Translations under genes and position numbers: made by a program
In this document: piece after piece, positions 16,162 to 25,477 of the stretch
How the letters are laid out: every line of letters starts with the position of its first letter
Position numbering within the stretch: the first letter of the stretch is position 1
The notes under the pieces: generated by a model
Database searches by the model: none
What the model was told of the DNA's origin: nothing
Seen by the model: only the letters and a program-made list of their open reading frames with translations
Assembly: GCF_024227435.1 (NCBI RefSeq)
Contig: NZ_CP100445.1
Coordinates: forward strand, 3,345,369-3,409,368
Source of the DNA: Natrinema caseinilyticum
GTDB taxonomy: Archaea > Halobacteriota > Halobacteria > Halobacteriales > Natrialbaceae
Length of the DNA: 64,000 bases
Direction of reading: 5' to 3'

Positions 16162-17550
16162 ATGGAGCGACCGGTGACCGAGGCCGACCTCACGTTCGAA
16201 CACGTTCCCGAGACCGACCAGTCCTTCGAGAACGCACTGGCAAAGGCACGCGACGGCGACCGTCTCACGGTCGACGACGCGATCGAGTTACTCACCACGG
16301 GGACCGACCGTGAGGGGATCGATCGGACGCGCAAGGAGCGCGTCCTCGAGGCGGCCGACCGCCGCCGCGCGGAGACCGTCGGCGAGGAGGTCACGTTCAT
16401 CGCGAACCTCAACAACAACGTCACGACGGCCTGTAACGTGGGCTGTCTGTTCTGTAACTTCAAAGATGCCGCCCACACCTTCGAGCGCGAGACCGATATC
16501 GAGACGGCGGGATTCACGAAGACGCCCGCCGAGTCGCGCGAGATCGTCGCCGACGCGGTCGAACGCGGCATCTACGAGGTCACGTCCGTTTCCGGCCTTC
16601 ACCCCGCGTTCGCACTCGACGACGAACACCGGGAGATACTCGAGGCGCATTCGAACCCGAAGGCGGTCAACTACAAGTCCCCTGACCTGTACGCGACGAG
16701 TCCCGGAACCTACACCGAGCAGATGACCGCGATGAGCGTCGACGGGGTTCACGTCCACTCGATGACGCCGGAAGAGGCGTATCACGCGCGACGCGGGACC
16801 GACTGGTCGTACGAAGAAGTCTACCGGCGGCTGCGAGATGCGGGGCTCGATACGGTCCCCGGCACGGCCGCCGAGATCCTCGTCGACGAAGTCAGGGACG
16901 TGATCTGCCCCGGAAAGATCGACACCGACGGCTGGCTCGAGGCCATGGAGGCCGCCGCGACCGTCGGTTTCGACATGACGGCGACGATCATGTACGGTCA
17001 CGTCGAAAACGAAGCCCACCGCGCGGTGCACCTGAAACGGGTCCGCGACTTACAAGACCGGACCGGGACGATCACGGAGTTCGTTCCGCTTTCTTTCATC
17101 CACCAGAATACCCCGCTGTACGAACATGACGTGGTATCCGGTGGCGCGAGTACCGACGAGGACGAACTGATGATCGCCGTCTCGCGGCTCTTCCTCGACA
17201 ACGTCGATCACATCCAGTCTTCGTGGGTCAAGTACGGCGACCAGCAGGGGTTGAAGCTGCTCTCCTGTGGCGCCGACGACTTCATGGGGACGATCCTCTC
17301 CGAGGAGATTACCAAACGGGCCGGCGGGGAGTTCGGCGAGTACCGATCGTTCGCCGACTACGTCGACCTCGTGCGTTCGATCGGCCGGATCCCCGTCGAA
17401 CGGTCGACCGACTACGAGAAACGTCGCGTGATCGATCCCGACCAGTCTCCCATCGGCCCCCAACTCGGCCCGAAAGCGGACGGAACCCCGCTGCTGACTC
17501 GCGAAGAACGTGACGAACGCGAAACCCGGACCGCGCCCGCGGACGATTGA
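16162..17550 (+). CDS. cofH: FO synthase subunit 2, radical SAM enzyme CofH
   Basis: With CofG it builds 7,8-didemethyl-8-hydroxy-5-deazariboflavin (FO), the chromophore of F420: CofH joins the tyrosine-derived group to 5-amino-6-ribitylaminouracil. The radical SAM cluster motif is CNVGCLFC (Cys 91, 95, 98), and the barrel continues with motifs such as SVSGLHPAF and ISFH-like PLSFIHQN. At 462 residues it is normal for the haloarchaeal form. ATG 16162 follows a T-rich promoter-like stretch near 16130; the upstream open frame from 15961 overlaps the channel gene. The partner cofG lies 1.6 kb downstream on the opposite strand. Confidence 0.95.
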   Translation: MERPVTEADLTFEHVPETDQSFENALAKARDGDRLTVDDAIELLTTGTDREGIDRTRKERVLEAADRRRAETVGEEVTFIANLNNNVTTACNVGCLFCNFKDAAHTFERETDIETAGFTKTPAESREIVADAVERGIYEVTSVSGLHPAFALDDEHREILEAHSNPKAVNYKSPDLYATSPGTYTEQMTAMSVDGVHVHSMTPEEAYHARRGTDWSYEEVYRRLRDAGLDTVPGTAAEILVDEVRDVICPGKIDTDGWLEAMEAAATVGFDMTATIMYGHVENEAHRAVHLKRVRDLQDRTGTITEFVPLSFIHQNTPLYEHDVVSGGASTDEDELMIAVSRLFLDNVDHIQSSWVKYGDQQGLKLLSCGADDFMGTILSEEITKRAGGEFGEYRSFADYVDLVRSIGRIPVERSTDYEKRRVIDPDQSPIGPQLGPKADGTPLLTREERDERETRTAPADD

Positions 17551-17691
17551 CCGGTTGGGGACGATCGACCGCCCCTGACGGCGCCCGCCGCCCTCGAGCC
17601 CGCGATCGACCGGGCGCCGTCAGGGGCGCGCGGATCGGTATCGAAGGCCGGTACTCCCGACGGGACTCGAACGGGTTCCGGTGTGAAATGC

Positions 17692-17700
17692 TTTATATAA
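17692..17700 (+). promoter_or_regulatory. Strong TATA box for the SDR gene
   Basis: TTTATATAA is a textbook archaeal TATA box. Its centre lies about 26 bases before ATG 17721, which predicts a leaderless transcript and favours 17721 over the ATG at 17715. Confidence 0.75.
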
Positions 17701-17720
17701 CGTCGAAATGAGATATGGGT

Positions 17721-18479
17721 ATGCGACTCAAAGACAAGACCGCATTTATCACTGGCGCAGGGTCCGGCCTCGGTCGGGAGGCCGCCGAACTGTTCGCCGA
17801 AGAGGGCGCAACGATCGTCGCAGCAGACGTCGACCACGAGGGTGCCGAGGAGACGATCGGCCGGGTCGAAGACGCTGGGGGGGAGGGAACGGCACTCGAG
17901 GTCGACGTTCGCGACTCGGACGCGGTTCACGCGGCCGTCGACGAGGCGGTCTCGGCGTTCGGTCTCGATATCATGCTCAACAACGCCGGAATCAGTCACG
18001 GCCGCACCGCGGTCGAGGATATCGACGAGGACGAGCGCGACCGCGTTATCGACGTGAACGTCAAGGGCGTCTGGAACGGCTGTCACGCGGTGATCCCGCA
18101 TTTCAGGGAGCAAGGGTCGGGGGCGATCGTGAACACGGCCTCGCTGGCCGGCGTCATCGGTGCGCCACAGCTGGGAGCGTACTCGCTGACGAAGGGCGCG
18201 GTCGTCAACTTCACCCGCACGGTCGCGGCGGAGGTCGGTCCGAACGGCGTCCGGGCGAACGCGGTCTGCCCGGGCGTGACGGACACGCCGATGCCCCGAA
18301 AGAACCAGACCGAAGCGGAGTGGGAAGCGACCAAAGAGGAGATGGCCCGTCACTATCCGCTCAAGCGACTCGGCCGGCCCGAAGACATCGCCAACGCGAT
18401 GCTGTTCCTGGCGAGCGACGAGGCCGACTGGATCACCGGGCAGGCGCTGGTCGTCGACGGCGGCTTCTCCTGTTCGTAG
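17721..18479 (+). CDS. Short-chain dehydrogenase/reductase (SDR family)
   Basis: A 252-residue classical SDR, an NAD(P)-dependent oxidoreductase. The cofactor motif is ITGAGSGLG near the N-terminus, with NNAG in the fourth strand, the catalytic Tyr-Lys in YSLTK with the serine upstream (NTASLAG), and the typical C-terminal WITGQALVVDGGF. An Asp after the second strand (VAADVDHEG) suggests NAD preference. Substrate not predictable; FabG-like or glucose dehydrogenase-like relatives are common in haloarchaea. It has its own strong promoter and separates cofH from cofG; a link to F420 is not shown. Confidence 0.92.
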   Translation: MRLKDKTAFITGAGSGLGREAAELFAEEGATIVAADVDHEGAEETIGRVEDAGGEGTALEVDVRDSDAVHAAVDEAVSAFGLDIMLNNAGISHGRTAVEDIDEDERDRVIDVNVKGVWNGCHAVIPHFREQGSGAIVNTASLAGVIGAPQLGAYSLTKGAVVNFTRTVAAEVGPNGVRANAVCPGVTDTPMPRKNQTEAEWEATKEEMARHYPLKRLGRPEDIANAMLFLASDEADWITGQALVVDGGFSCS

Positions 18480-18584
18480 CCTCGGACCGGTTACCCGAAC
18501 TACCCGAACCGGCTCCGCGTCGAACCGATTTCGCGAGTTCTCGAGGGAGGAAGTGTTTCGGTGCCGGCGACGAAAGAGCGTGGT

Positions 18585-19037
18585 ATGTCGACGGACGAAT
18601 CCTACGTGCGGCGGGCGATCGAACTCTCGAGGTCGGCGGTCGAGAACGGTAACACGCCCTTCGGCTCGCTGCTCGTGATCGACGACGACGTCGTCCGGAC
18701 GGACGAGAACACCACGCTCACCGAGGACGACATCGCGGCGCATCCGGAGTTCAAACTCGCCCGGTGGGCCGCACGCGAACTCGAGGCGGCCGAGCGCGAG
18801 GCGTGTACGATGTACACCAGTACGGAGCCGTGTCCGATGTGTGCGAGCGCGATCGCGTACGCCGGGCTCGAGCGGGTCGTCTACAGCGTCTCCGTCGACT
18901 CGCTCGCGGACGTTCGAGACGACGGCGTGATCGAAATCCCCTGCGAGGAGGTCTTCGACCGGGCCGACGCGAGGACGGACGTCGACGGACCGATCCGAGA
19001 AGCGGAGGGACTCGCGGTTCACGACGCGTATTTCTAG
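18585..19037 (+). CDS. Cytidine/deoxycytidylate-deaminase-fold nucleoside deaminase
   Basis: A 150-residue zinc hydrolase of the CDA superfamily. The second zinc motif PCPMCASAIAYAGLERVVY is clear; the first is the variant AHPEFKLARWA, with HPE where most members have HAE, so the zinc His and the catalytic Glu are both present. It could deaminate a base such as guanine, cytosine or a tRNA adenosine; the substrate cannot be decided. The start at ATG 18585 follows a tract upstream that lacks coding character. It may share a transcript with the SDR gene 105 bases upstream. Confidence 0.82.
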   Translation: MSTDESYVRRAIELSRSAVENGNTPFGSLLVIDDDVVRTDENTTLTEDDIAAHPEFKLARWAARELEAAEREACTMYTSTEPCPMCASAIAYAGLERVVYSVSVDSLADVRDDGVIEIPCEEVFDRADARTDVDGPIREAEGLAVHDAYF

Positions 19038-19054
19038 CGTCGTTTGCCCTCCTG

Positions 19055-19106
19055 CGCGGTCGACGGGCCGGTTAGCGCATCGCGGTCGACGGGCCGGTTA
19101 GCGCAT
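19055..19106. repeat. Two perfect tandem copies of a 26-bp repeat, plus a diverged third
   Basis: Bases 19055-19080 and 19081-19106 are identical (CGCGGTCGACGGGCCGGTTA, then GCGCAT). A diverged third unit at 19107-19131 runs into the last codons of cofG. The array lies between convergent genes (deaminase and cofG), where the two transcripts would terminate. Confidence 0.85.
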
Positions 19107-19122
19107 CGCTATCGGACGGCCG

Positions 19123-20301
19123 TCAGCGCGTCGCGGTCGTCGTTTCGCCTCGGAGCACCGATCGATAGCGCTCGCCCGCGGGGTCGGCTGCCGCGAGTGC
19201 GTCTCGAATCGTCGGCGAGATCCAGTCCCGCCTCCCGTCCGAACCGTCGGCACCCGCGCCGTCGGCGACCACGCCGTCGAAGTCGTCCGTTCGCAGGTCC
19301 GGCGGCAGGAACCGTTCGTAGACCGGCAGCCGTTCGCTCAGCGGAACGCCCGCGTGATCGGCGATGTCCTCGAGTTCTCGCAGCGCGGGCCACTTGTACT
19401 CCGGATTGATGTGGTCGTCGGTGACCGGTGAGACGCCGCCCAGATCGTCGACGCCGCAGTCGATCAGGTCCGTTGCGGGGGCGAGGTTGGGAGGGACCTG
19501 CACCGAAATCTCCTCGGGCAAGGCGGCGCGAGCCATCGCCGTCACGCGGCGCATCGTCGCGAGGTCGGGCGAGCCGTCAGACCAGCGCTCGTTGTCTACG
19601 ACCGGCTGAACGATCACTTCCTGGATGTGGTCGTAGCGCTCGTGCAGTTCGCGGATCGCCAGCAGGCTCTCCGCGCGATCCCGCCAGTTCTCGCCGATCC
19701 CCACGAGGATCCCGGTCGTGAAGGCGACGTCGAGTTCGCCCGCGTTCGCGAGCGTCCGGAGCCGCTGTCCGGGCACCTTGCGCCGCGGGCCGGCGTGTGC
19801 GCCGACCTCGGCGGTCGTCTCGAGCATCACACCCATGCTGGCGTTGACGTCCGCGACGAGTTCCATCTGCTCGCGGGTCTGGTCGCCCGGATTGGCGTGC
19901 GGGAGCAGCCCTTCCTCGAGCGCGACTTCGCAGGCCTCGCGCAGGTAGGCGTGGATCGAGTCGTGACCCCACTCCGCGAGTTGCGCGTGAATGTCGGTGT
20001 AGCGATCGTCGGGATCGTCGCCGAACGTGAAAAGCGCCTCCGTACAGCCCGCGTCCGCGCCGCGCCGACAGATCTCGCGGACCTCCTCGAGCGAGAGCAG
20101 CGAGGCCTTGCCGGGTGGGTCGAAGTAGGTACAGTAGGTACAGGTGTATCGACAGGCCGTGGTGAGCGGCACGAAGACGTTTCGCGCGAAGGTCAGCGCC
20201 GGCGGCGCCTCGACGTCGTTCGGACTCACCTGCAGGAGGGTATCGACGGCCCGATCGTCGACCGCGATATCGACGCCGTACTCGCTCGCCCCGGGGAACA
20301 T
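19123..20301 (-). CDS. cofG: FO synthase subunit 1, radical SAM enzyme CofG
   Basis: The second half of FO synthase, which cyclises the CofH product to the deazaflavin FO. The cluster motif CRYTCTYC (Cys 50, 54, 57) is intact, followed by the CofG-type segments FTFGDDPDDRY, LLPHANPGDQ and VFTTGILVGIGE-like (FTTGILVGIGENWRDR). Its 392 residues fit the family. It is downstream of cofC in the same direction (83-base gap), so cofC and cofG probably form an operon. The stop is inside the diverged repeat unit. Confidence 0.95.
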   Translation of the reverse strand: MFPGASEYGVDIAVDDRAVDTLLQVSPNDVEAPPALTFARNVFVPLTTACRYTCTYCTYFDPPGKASLLSLEEVREICRRGADAGCTEALFTFGDDPDDRYTDIHAQLAEWGHDSIHAYLREACEVALEEGLLPHANPGDQTREQMELVADVNASMGVMLETTAEVGAHAGPRRKVPGQRLRTLANAGELDVAFTTGILVGIGENWRDRAESLLAIRELHERYDHIQEVIVQPVVDNERWSDGSPDLATMRRVTAMARAALPEEISVQVPPNLAPATDLIDCGVDDLGGVSPVTDDHINPEYKWPALRELEDIADHAGVPLSERLPVYERFLPPDLRTDDFDGVVADGAGADGSDGRRDWISPTIRDALAAADPAGERYRSVLRGETTTATR

Positions 20302-20384
20302 TACGTCGAAGTGTCGGCGCTCGTCACATAAGGCTTCACTTCCTCGCGCGGGGGACGCGGGCCCCGGGTCGTCGGTCGCCGATG

Positions 20385-21053
20385 TCAGTCGGTCCGATCA
20401 CTCCCCGCTCGAGTCGCCTGGAGCCGTCCCGTCGCCCGCTCGAGTTCGAATCCGAACGCCCGGAGCCGGTCGGCCGTCCGCCCGGTTCCGTGGACGAGCA
20501 CCTCGACGAGATCCGACGGCTCGTCGACGTCGGTCGCGAGCCGGAAGGAGTCGATCGTCTCGAGGCTCGCGTCCGCCGCGCGAGCGATTTCGCGGTGGTC
20601 CAGGTACGACGCACCGTGGTAGTCGGCCCGAAAGTCCGGGTGGCGGACGACGAGTCCGTTCGTCCCTCCGCCCCGTCCCGGCGCGATCGCGACGTCGGCG
20701 GCAGTCGAGAAGAGGTCCGCGAGCGCGTCCGGCGTCGCCAGCGCGAGATCGGCCATCACGACGGCGACGGATTCGTCGTCCTCGCGTTCGGGGAGCCGCG
20801 CGTTGACCGCGGGCGTGAGCGGCCGGTCGTCGATCTCGACGGACGTCGCCGCCGCCACCTCGTCCGGAAGCGCGAGGTCGGCGGCGTCGAGCGGTGCGGT
20901 CGAGACGACCGTCGGCTCGCGCTTCGCCTCGACGACGGCACGGAGGACGTCCGCGAGCATGTCGCGTGCGAACGCCGATCGCTCCGGTTCGGTGAGGACG
21001 GACGCGAGCCGCGTCTTCGGCGTCTCCGCGGCGAAGGGGACCACGACGCGCAT
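20385..21053 (-). CDS. cofC: 2-phospho-L-lactate guanylyltransferase CofC
   Basis: Activates 2-phospholactate (or phosphoenolpyruvate) with GTP to make the side chain of F420. The nucleotidyltransferase fold is visible: an N-terminal strand with the phosphate loop (VVPFAAETPKTRLASVLTEPE), the metal-binding MADLALATPD and the GRGGGTNGLVV substrate loop. The 222-residue length fits. It is the first gene before cofG. cofD and cofE are not in the window. Confidence 0.94.
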   Translation of the reverse strand: MRVVVPFAAETPKTRLASVLTEPERSAFARDMLADVLRAVVEAKREPTVVSTAPLDAADLALPDEVAAATSVEIDDRPLTPAVNARLPEREDDESVAVVMADLALATPDALADLFSTAADVAIAPGRGGGTNGLVVRHPDFRADYHGASYLDHREIARAADASLETIDSFRLATDVDEPSDLVEVLVHGTGRTADRLRAFGFELERATGRLQATRAGSDRTD

Positions 21054-21231
21054 CTGAATCTGATTGCGGTACTCCGGGCGCGCTCAAAAACACGTCGAAC
21101 CGAGTGCGATCACCGCCGCCGTCGCGGCGGGTGTCTCACCGTTCCGGGCGGCGCCGACGAATCGCTCCGTCCCCCATGCCCCCGATACGAACGCGACCGC
21201 TCGAGTCGTCGAAAAGAGACCGAACCGTCGC

Positions 21232-22410
21232 CTAGAAGAGCGGTTCGAGTTCGTCCTCGTCGTCTTCGACCAGTTCCTCGAGGTTCTCCTCGCTCTCCCG
21301 TTGAATGTCGTCGATGTTGTCCTGTGCTTCGATCGCGACCTGCTGCAGGCGCTTGATTCGGGGAACGTTCGTCACGCCCGAGAGCAAAATCGCCGCGGCG
21401 ACCTCCGGTTCGCCCCGAGGGAAGTCACCGCCGCGGACCTCCATACTCCCGGTTTCCTCCTCGAGCCACTTCCGTCCGCGTTCGATACCTTTCCGGTTCA
21501 GGTATTCCGAGGGACCGGAGAGGACGAGCAGGGCGCGTTCGGTGCCTTCGACCTCACACGGGAGCGTCAGCCGGCCGAGCGCGGCCTTGCGGACGAGGCT
21601 CGTGATGCGGTTCGTCGTGTTTGCGGCGTCCAGGTTGTCGTCTCCGCCGGTATCGCCGGTAAACCGCGAGAGGAGCCCGCCACCCGTGTTGAGTTCGACC
21701 TCCTCCGAGGCGAAGCCGACGGTGGAGACACCACCGCCGGAGAGCGTGTTGATGATCTCCGAGGAGTCGACGACGCTTTCGGCCACTTCCTGCCCGTCGC
21801 CGACCTCGCCGGCGCCGAAGAGAATGCCGAACCGCCGAACGATCTCTTCGTTGATCTGATCGTAGCCGCCCTCGACGGATTCGCCGGTTTGTCGCCAGGA
21901 GTCGTTATCGAAGACGAGCAGGTTGTCGACCTCGCGGACGAACGTCTGGAACGAACGAGCCGCGTTAAGCGTGTAGATGCCCCCTTCGTCCGTGCCAGGG
22001 AGGACGCCGAGCCCGTAGACGGGGATCGTGTAGATCCGTTTGAGGTGCTTTGCGAGGACGGGCGCACCGCCCGAACCGGTGCCGCCGCCCATGCCGGCGA
22101 CGATCAGAAAGGCGTCGACCTCGTGGGTCGGAATCGAGTCGATGGCGTTTTGCACCTCGTCGATGTCCTCTTCGGCGACTTCCGCGCCGAGTTCGTTGTC
22201 AGCACCGACACCGTGGCCCTTCACGCGGGCCTGGCCGATGAGTACGCGATTCTCCTGTGGAATATTATCGAGGCCGATGAGATCCGCTTTCGCGGAGTTG
22301 ACGGCGATCGCCGCGCGGACGATTCCGCTGTTCGTCCGATCGTCGTACTCGAGGAATCGATCGACGATTTTGCCACCGGCCTGCCCGAATCCGATCATCG
22401 CCAGCTTCAT
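21232..22410 (-). CDS. cetZ: CetZ tubulin/FtsZ-like cytoskeletal protein
   Basis: A 392-residue GTPase of the haloarchaeal CetZ family that shapes cells and supports motility-associated rod form. The tubulin signature is GGGTGSGGAP (about residues 108-117), with the N-terminal MKLAMIGFGQAGGKIVD loop, NSAKADLIGLD and the T7-like region. The C-terminal tail is acidic (EENLEELVEDDEDELEPLF). The length and motifs match CetZ1-like proteins rather than FtsZ1/2. A good TATA box (GATTTATATC, minus strand, 22455-22464) precedes it with a leader of about 23 bases. Confidence 0.94.
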   Translation of the reverse strand: MKLAMIGFGQAGGKIVDRFLEYDDRTNSGIVRAAIAVNSAKADLIGLDNIPQENRVLIGQARVKGHGVGADNELGAEVAEEDIDEVQNAIDSIPTHEVDAFLIVAGMGGGTGSGGAPVLAKHLKRIYTIPVYGLGVLPGTDEGGIYTLNAARSFQTFVREVDNLLVFDNDSWRQTGESVEGGYDQINEEIVRRFGILFGAGEVGDGQEVAESVVDSSEIINTLSGGGVSTVGFASEEVELNTGGGLLSRFTGDTGGDDNLDAANTTNRITSLVRKAALGRLTLPCEVEGTERALLVLSGPSEYLNRKGIERGRKWLEEETGSMEVRGGDFPRGEPEVAAAILLSGVTNVPRIKRLQQVAIEAQDNIDDIQRESEENLEELVEDDEDELEPLF

Positions 22411-22454
22411 TGTTTGTTAGGGGGCTCCGTTGGATTTGTAACAGTGCAATGGAG

Positions 22455-22464
22455 GATATAAATC
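22455..22464 (-). promoter_or_regulatory. TATA-box promoter of cetZ
   Basis: GATTTATATC on the minus strand predicts a start near 22433, 23 bases before the cetZ ATG. The intergenic stretch 22440-22605 is unusually AT-rich, with T/A blocks such as TTATTTAATATATTTTATA near 22566-22588 between cetZ and the next gene. Confidence 0.7.
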
Positions 22465-22639
22465 TTGTGCTAACGTGAATTTCCTGAATAATTTAATAAC
22501 AAGTTGAACCAGTCAGCTAGTGGGGTTTTCGACGGGTATTGTGGTATGGAATCCGATATTTCGCCCATTATTTAATATATTTTATATTATTCGGGCGCGC
22601 CGAGTATGACCGGCGGCGGACGCACCGCTGTGGTCGTCG

Positions 22640-23557
22640 TCAGGTCGTTTGCACCGGTCTCTCGTCCGCGCTCGACGGGTCGAGACCGAGCTGTTCGCCG
22701 AGGGTCAGCAACTCGGCCGGATCGCGACCGAACGCGGTCACGTCGTTGTCCGAGACGGTATTGTCGACCTCGAGCGACCGCGCCTGATCGGGACCGAACG
22801 GAACGAACGGAACGGGGCCGACCGCGGCCAATCCGAGTTTGGAAACGGCCATCGGAACGGGGACGATCGTGACGTCTTTCCCCTCGGCTTCGTAGACGAG
22901 TTCCGTCACGTCCGCGAGGGAGAGGACCTGCGGGCCGGCGACCTCGTAGGTCTCGCCGACGTGGGCGTCGTCTTCCAGGACGGTGGCCAGCAGCGGGACG
23001 AGGTCGCCGACCCAGATCGGCTGAAACCGGGTCTCCCCGCCCCCGGGAAGGGCCGTCACGCGCGGCGTTGTTACCGTCTTCGTGAAGTTGGTGAACTCGG
23101 CGCCCTCGCCGAAGACGACCGAGGGACGAACGATCGTCCACTCGAGAGACGAGTCCCTGACGACCTCCTCCGCCTTCCCCTTGGCGCGAAGGAAGGCGGT
23201 AGTGGCGTTCGGATCGGCCCCGAGTCCGCTCATCTGCAGGAACCGGTCGACGTCGCCGGCTTCGGCGGCGCGGACGAGGTTCTCCGTCCCACCGAGGTGG
23301 ACCGCATCGTGCGTCTTCCCGCGGGGAGGCTGGTACAGCGGCGAGAGGGACACGAGGTTGACGACCGCGTCGTGGTCCGCGACCGTCTCGACGATCGAAT
23401 CGTACGCGCCGACGTCGCCCATGGCCGAATCGACGCCCGCTGGGAGGTCGTCGGCCGGGGACCGTGACAGCGCCGTTACCTCGTGGCCGCGCTCGGCCAG
23501 TTCCGCACACAGATTCGTGCCGATGAAGCCGGTACCGCCGGCGACGAGGATCTTCAT
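22640..23557 (-). CDS. NAD-binding epimerase-like protein, NDUFA9 family
   Basis: A 305-residue extended SDR/Rossmann protein. The N-terminal MKILVAGGTGFIGTNLCAEL is the NAD(P) motif, followed by an acidic Asp-rich loop; the substrate Tyr-Lys motif is not obvious (FLRAKGKAEEVV replaces YxxxK), as in NDUFA9-like atypical members. It may be a chaperone-like or structural factor rather than an active epimerase. The start codon is ATG 23557. It faces tmk divergently with only 96 bases between. It is convergent with nothing, and 230 bases separate it from cetZ. Confidence 0.82.
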   Translation of the reverse strand: MKILVAGGTGFIGTNLCAELAERGHEVTALSRSPADDLPAGVDSAMGDVGAYDSIVETVADHDAVVNLVSLSPLYQPPRGKTHDAVHLGGTENLVRAAEAGDVDRFLQMSGLGADPNATTAFLRAKGKAEEVVRDSSLEWTIVRPSVVFGEGAEFTNFTKTVTTPRVTALPGGGETRFQPIWVGDLVPLLATVLEDDAHVGETYEVAGPQVLSLADVTELVYEAEGKDVTIVPVPMAVSKLGLAAVGPVPFVPFGPDQARSLEVDNTVSDNDVTAFGRDPAELLTLGEQLGLDPSSADERPVQTT

Positions 23558-23653
23558 ACGGGGGATATGCAGACGCGGCGATATATAGGTGGGCGGCCAT
23601 GCTGTGTGGATCCTCTCGACAGATTGTAGTAGCAGTCACGACGAGGTCCGATC

Positions 23654-24256
23654 ATGCTCGTCACGCTCGAGGGGTTAGATGGCAGCGGCAAGACGACGGT
23701 CTGGAAGGCCTTACACGAGCGCTATCCGGACGCCACGTTTACGCGCGAACCGACGAACTCGTGGTACGGCGACGCCGTCTATCGCTCGATCGAGGACGAC
23801 GACGCGGATCCGCTCGCCGAACTCTTTCTCTACACCGCCGATCACGCCGATCACCTCTCGCGAGTGATCGAACCCGCACTCGAGCGCGGCGACCTCGTGG
23901 TCTCCGATCGGTACTCCGACTCCCGGTTCGCCTATCAGGGCGCGACCCTCGAGGCGGCCGACGCCCACGGCCTCGCGGACCCGCTCGAGTACGTCGTGGA
24001 CGTCCATCGGCCGTTTTCGATCGAACCGACGCTGACGGTCTACCTCGATCTCGATCCCGAAACGGCCGCGGCGCGAGCGGGCACGACGAACAAGTTCGAG
24101 CGGGCCGAGTACCTCGCGTCGGTTCGCGACAACTACGAACGGCTGATCGAGCGTGACCCCGATCGATTCGCTCGCGTCGACGCGACTCAGTCGCCGGACG
24201 CCGTTCTCGAGGCGGTGACCGATGCACTCGCGGCGGCCGTCTCCGAGTCGCGATAA
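23654..24256 (+). CDS. tmk: Thymidylate kinase
   Basis: Phosphorylates dTMP to dTDP for DNA synthesis. The P-loop is [11 protein letters not shown] at residues 5-15, followed by the substrate-binding DR-box [15 protein letters not shown] and the LID/terminal helix. Length 200 residues, matching archaeal enzymes. ATG 23654 follows a short gap after the divergent gene. Confidence 0.95.
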   Translation: MLVTLEGLDGSGKTTVWKALHERYPDATFTREPTNSWYGDAVYRSIEDDDADPLAELFLYTADHADHLSRVIEPALERGDLVVSDRYSDSRFAYQGATLEAADAHGLADPLEYVVDVHRPFSIEPTLTVYLDLDPETAAARAGTTNKFERAEYLASVRDNYERLIERDPDRFARVDATQSPDAVLEAVTDALAAAVSESR

Positions 24257-24348
24257 GCTGTCTTCGGGCCCGTCGTCCCCGGAGTCGAGAACGCGAGTGT
24301 CGGTCTCGGGCAAAGGCTTTAGTCGTGACAGGGTGTACCACACCGCCG

Positions 24349-24579
24349 ATGGTCCACGCGTTCATCATGGTGAAGACGGCCGCCGGGAAATCCGAGGGTC
24401 TCCTCGCGGAGATCGGCGACCTCGAGTCGGTCACCGCCGCCCATATCGTCGCGGGTAACTACGACATCATCGCGGAAATCGACGCGCCCGAAGTCTACGA
24501 CGTGTTACAGACCGTCTCCTCGAGCATTCAGGGCCTCAGCGGTGTCACCGACACGAAAACGTACATCGCGATGGGGTAG
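24349..24579 (+). CDS. Stand-alone Lrp/AsnC-type ligand-binding (RAM) domain protein
   Basis: A 76-residue protein consisting only of the RAM effector domain of the Lrp/AsnC family: strand VHAFIMVKTAAGKSEGL, central VTAAHIVAGNYDIIAEID and final VTDTKTYIAMG. There is no DNA-binding HTH. Its close relative (about half identical over the core) is at 25477-25707, on the far side of trkA. Both likely oligomerise and bind an amino acid or similar ligand. A T-rich box (GGCTTTAG, near 24316) 26 bases before the ATG suggests a leaderless transcript. Confidence 0.85.
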   Translation: MVHAFIMVKTAAGKSEGLLAEIGDLESVTAAHIVAGNYDIIAEIDAPEVYDVLQTVSSSIQGLSGVTDTKTYIAMG

Positions 24580-24736
24580 CGAGGCCCCTCGAAATCGGAT
24601 CGCACAGACCGATCGGACCCGTTTTCGCCGGCCGTTCGGCGTTTTCCGTCCGTCTCGGCGCTCGAGGTGCGCCTTCGAACACCTACCATGGTACGCGGGG
24701 GCAAACTTATTCACCCGTGCGAGCGTACCCCTGTCC

Positions 24737-25477
24737 ATGCGGTTCGTGATTATCGGGGCCGGACGGGTCGGTTTGCGTACGGCACGCGTCCTGCGTGACG
24801 AGGGCCACGAGCTAACGCTAGTCGAACGTGACGACAGGCGGGTCAGGCGCGCCCGTACGCAGGAGTTCACCGTCATCGACGGCGATGGGTCCCGCGAAGA
24901 CGTTCTCGAGGAGGCAGGCGTCACGACGGCCGACGCCGTGGGTGCGTTGACCGGGGACTTAAACGTCAACTTCACGGCCTGTATGATCGCTAACCATTAC
25001 GGCTGTCGGACGGTCATGCGGATCGACGAAGCCTATCGCGAGGGGATCTACCGAAAGTACGCCGATCAGGTCGACGAAGTGGTTTACCCCGAACGTCTCG
25101 GAGCGATCGGCGCGAAAAACGCCCTGCTCGGCGGAACCATCCGCGCCATCGCCGACATCGCGCCGCACCTGCAGGTCGTCGAACTCACGATCACCGATTC
25201 GGCCCCCGTCAACGGGTATACGATCAGCGAACTGCAGTTGCCGGCCGACGCGACCGTCCTCGCGTTCGGCAAGCGCGACCGGCCGCTTGGCATCCCGGAC
25301 CCCGACCTGTCGCTCGAGGTCGGCGACCGACTCGTCGTCCTCGCGGATTTCGACGTCTTGAGCGACGTCCGCCAGCTGCTGGTCGGCGAGACGGCCGGCC
25401 AGGCAGCCGCGAATTCGGGTGCCGGGTCGGCGGCGACGAAACTCGAGCCGGATACTGACACTGGAGGTGTCAACTGA
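24737..25477 (+). CDS. trkA: TrkA-family potassium uptake regulator
   Basis: A peripheral NAD-binding gating protein for a Trk/Ktr channel. The N-terminal RCK_N motif is MRFVIIGAGRVGLRTARVL with a following VERDDRR; the central segment GSREDVLEEAGV closes the Rossmann domain, and residues about 137-225 form the TrkA_C domain (NGYTISELQLPADATVLAFG). The C-terminal 20 residues are a low-complexity linker. ATG 24737 is chosen because the conserved N-terminus starts here; the upstream frame crosses poor sequence. The following RAM gene starts inside its stop (TGATG), a sign of coupled translation. Confidence 0.93.
   Translation: MRFVIIGAGRVGLRTARVLRDEGHELTLVERDDRRVRRARTQEFTVIDGDGSREDVLEEAGVTTADAVGALTGDLNVNFTACMIANHYGCRTVMRIDEAYREGIYRKYADQVDEVVYPERLGAIGAKNALLGGTIRAIADIAPHLQVVELTITDSAPVNGYTISELQLPADATVLAFGKRDRPLGIPDPDLSLEVGDRLVVLADFDVLSDVRQLLVGETAGQAAANSGAGSAATKLEPDTDTGGVN

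Noticed and set aside
8221-19131. Possible CRISPR array from the short repeats at 8221, 16042 and 19055
   Set aside because: The repeats are tandem without unique spacers, and there are no cas genes in the window.
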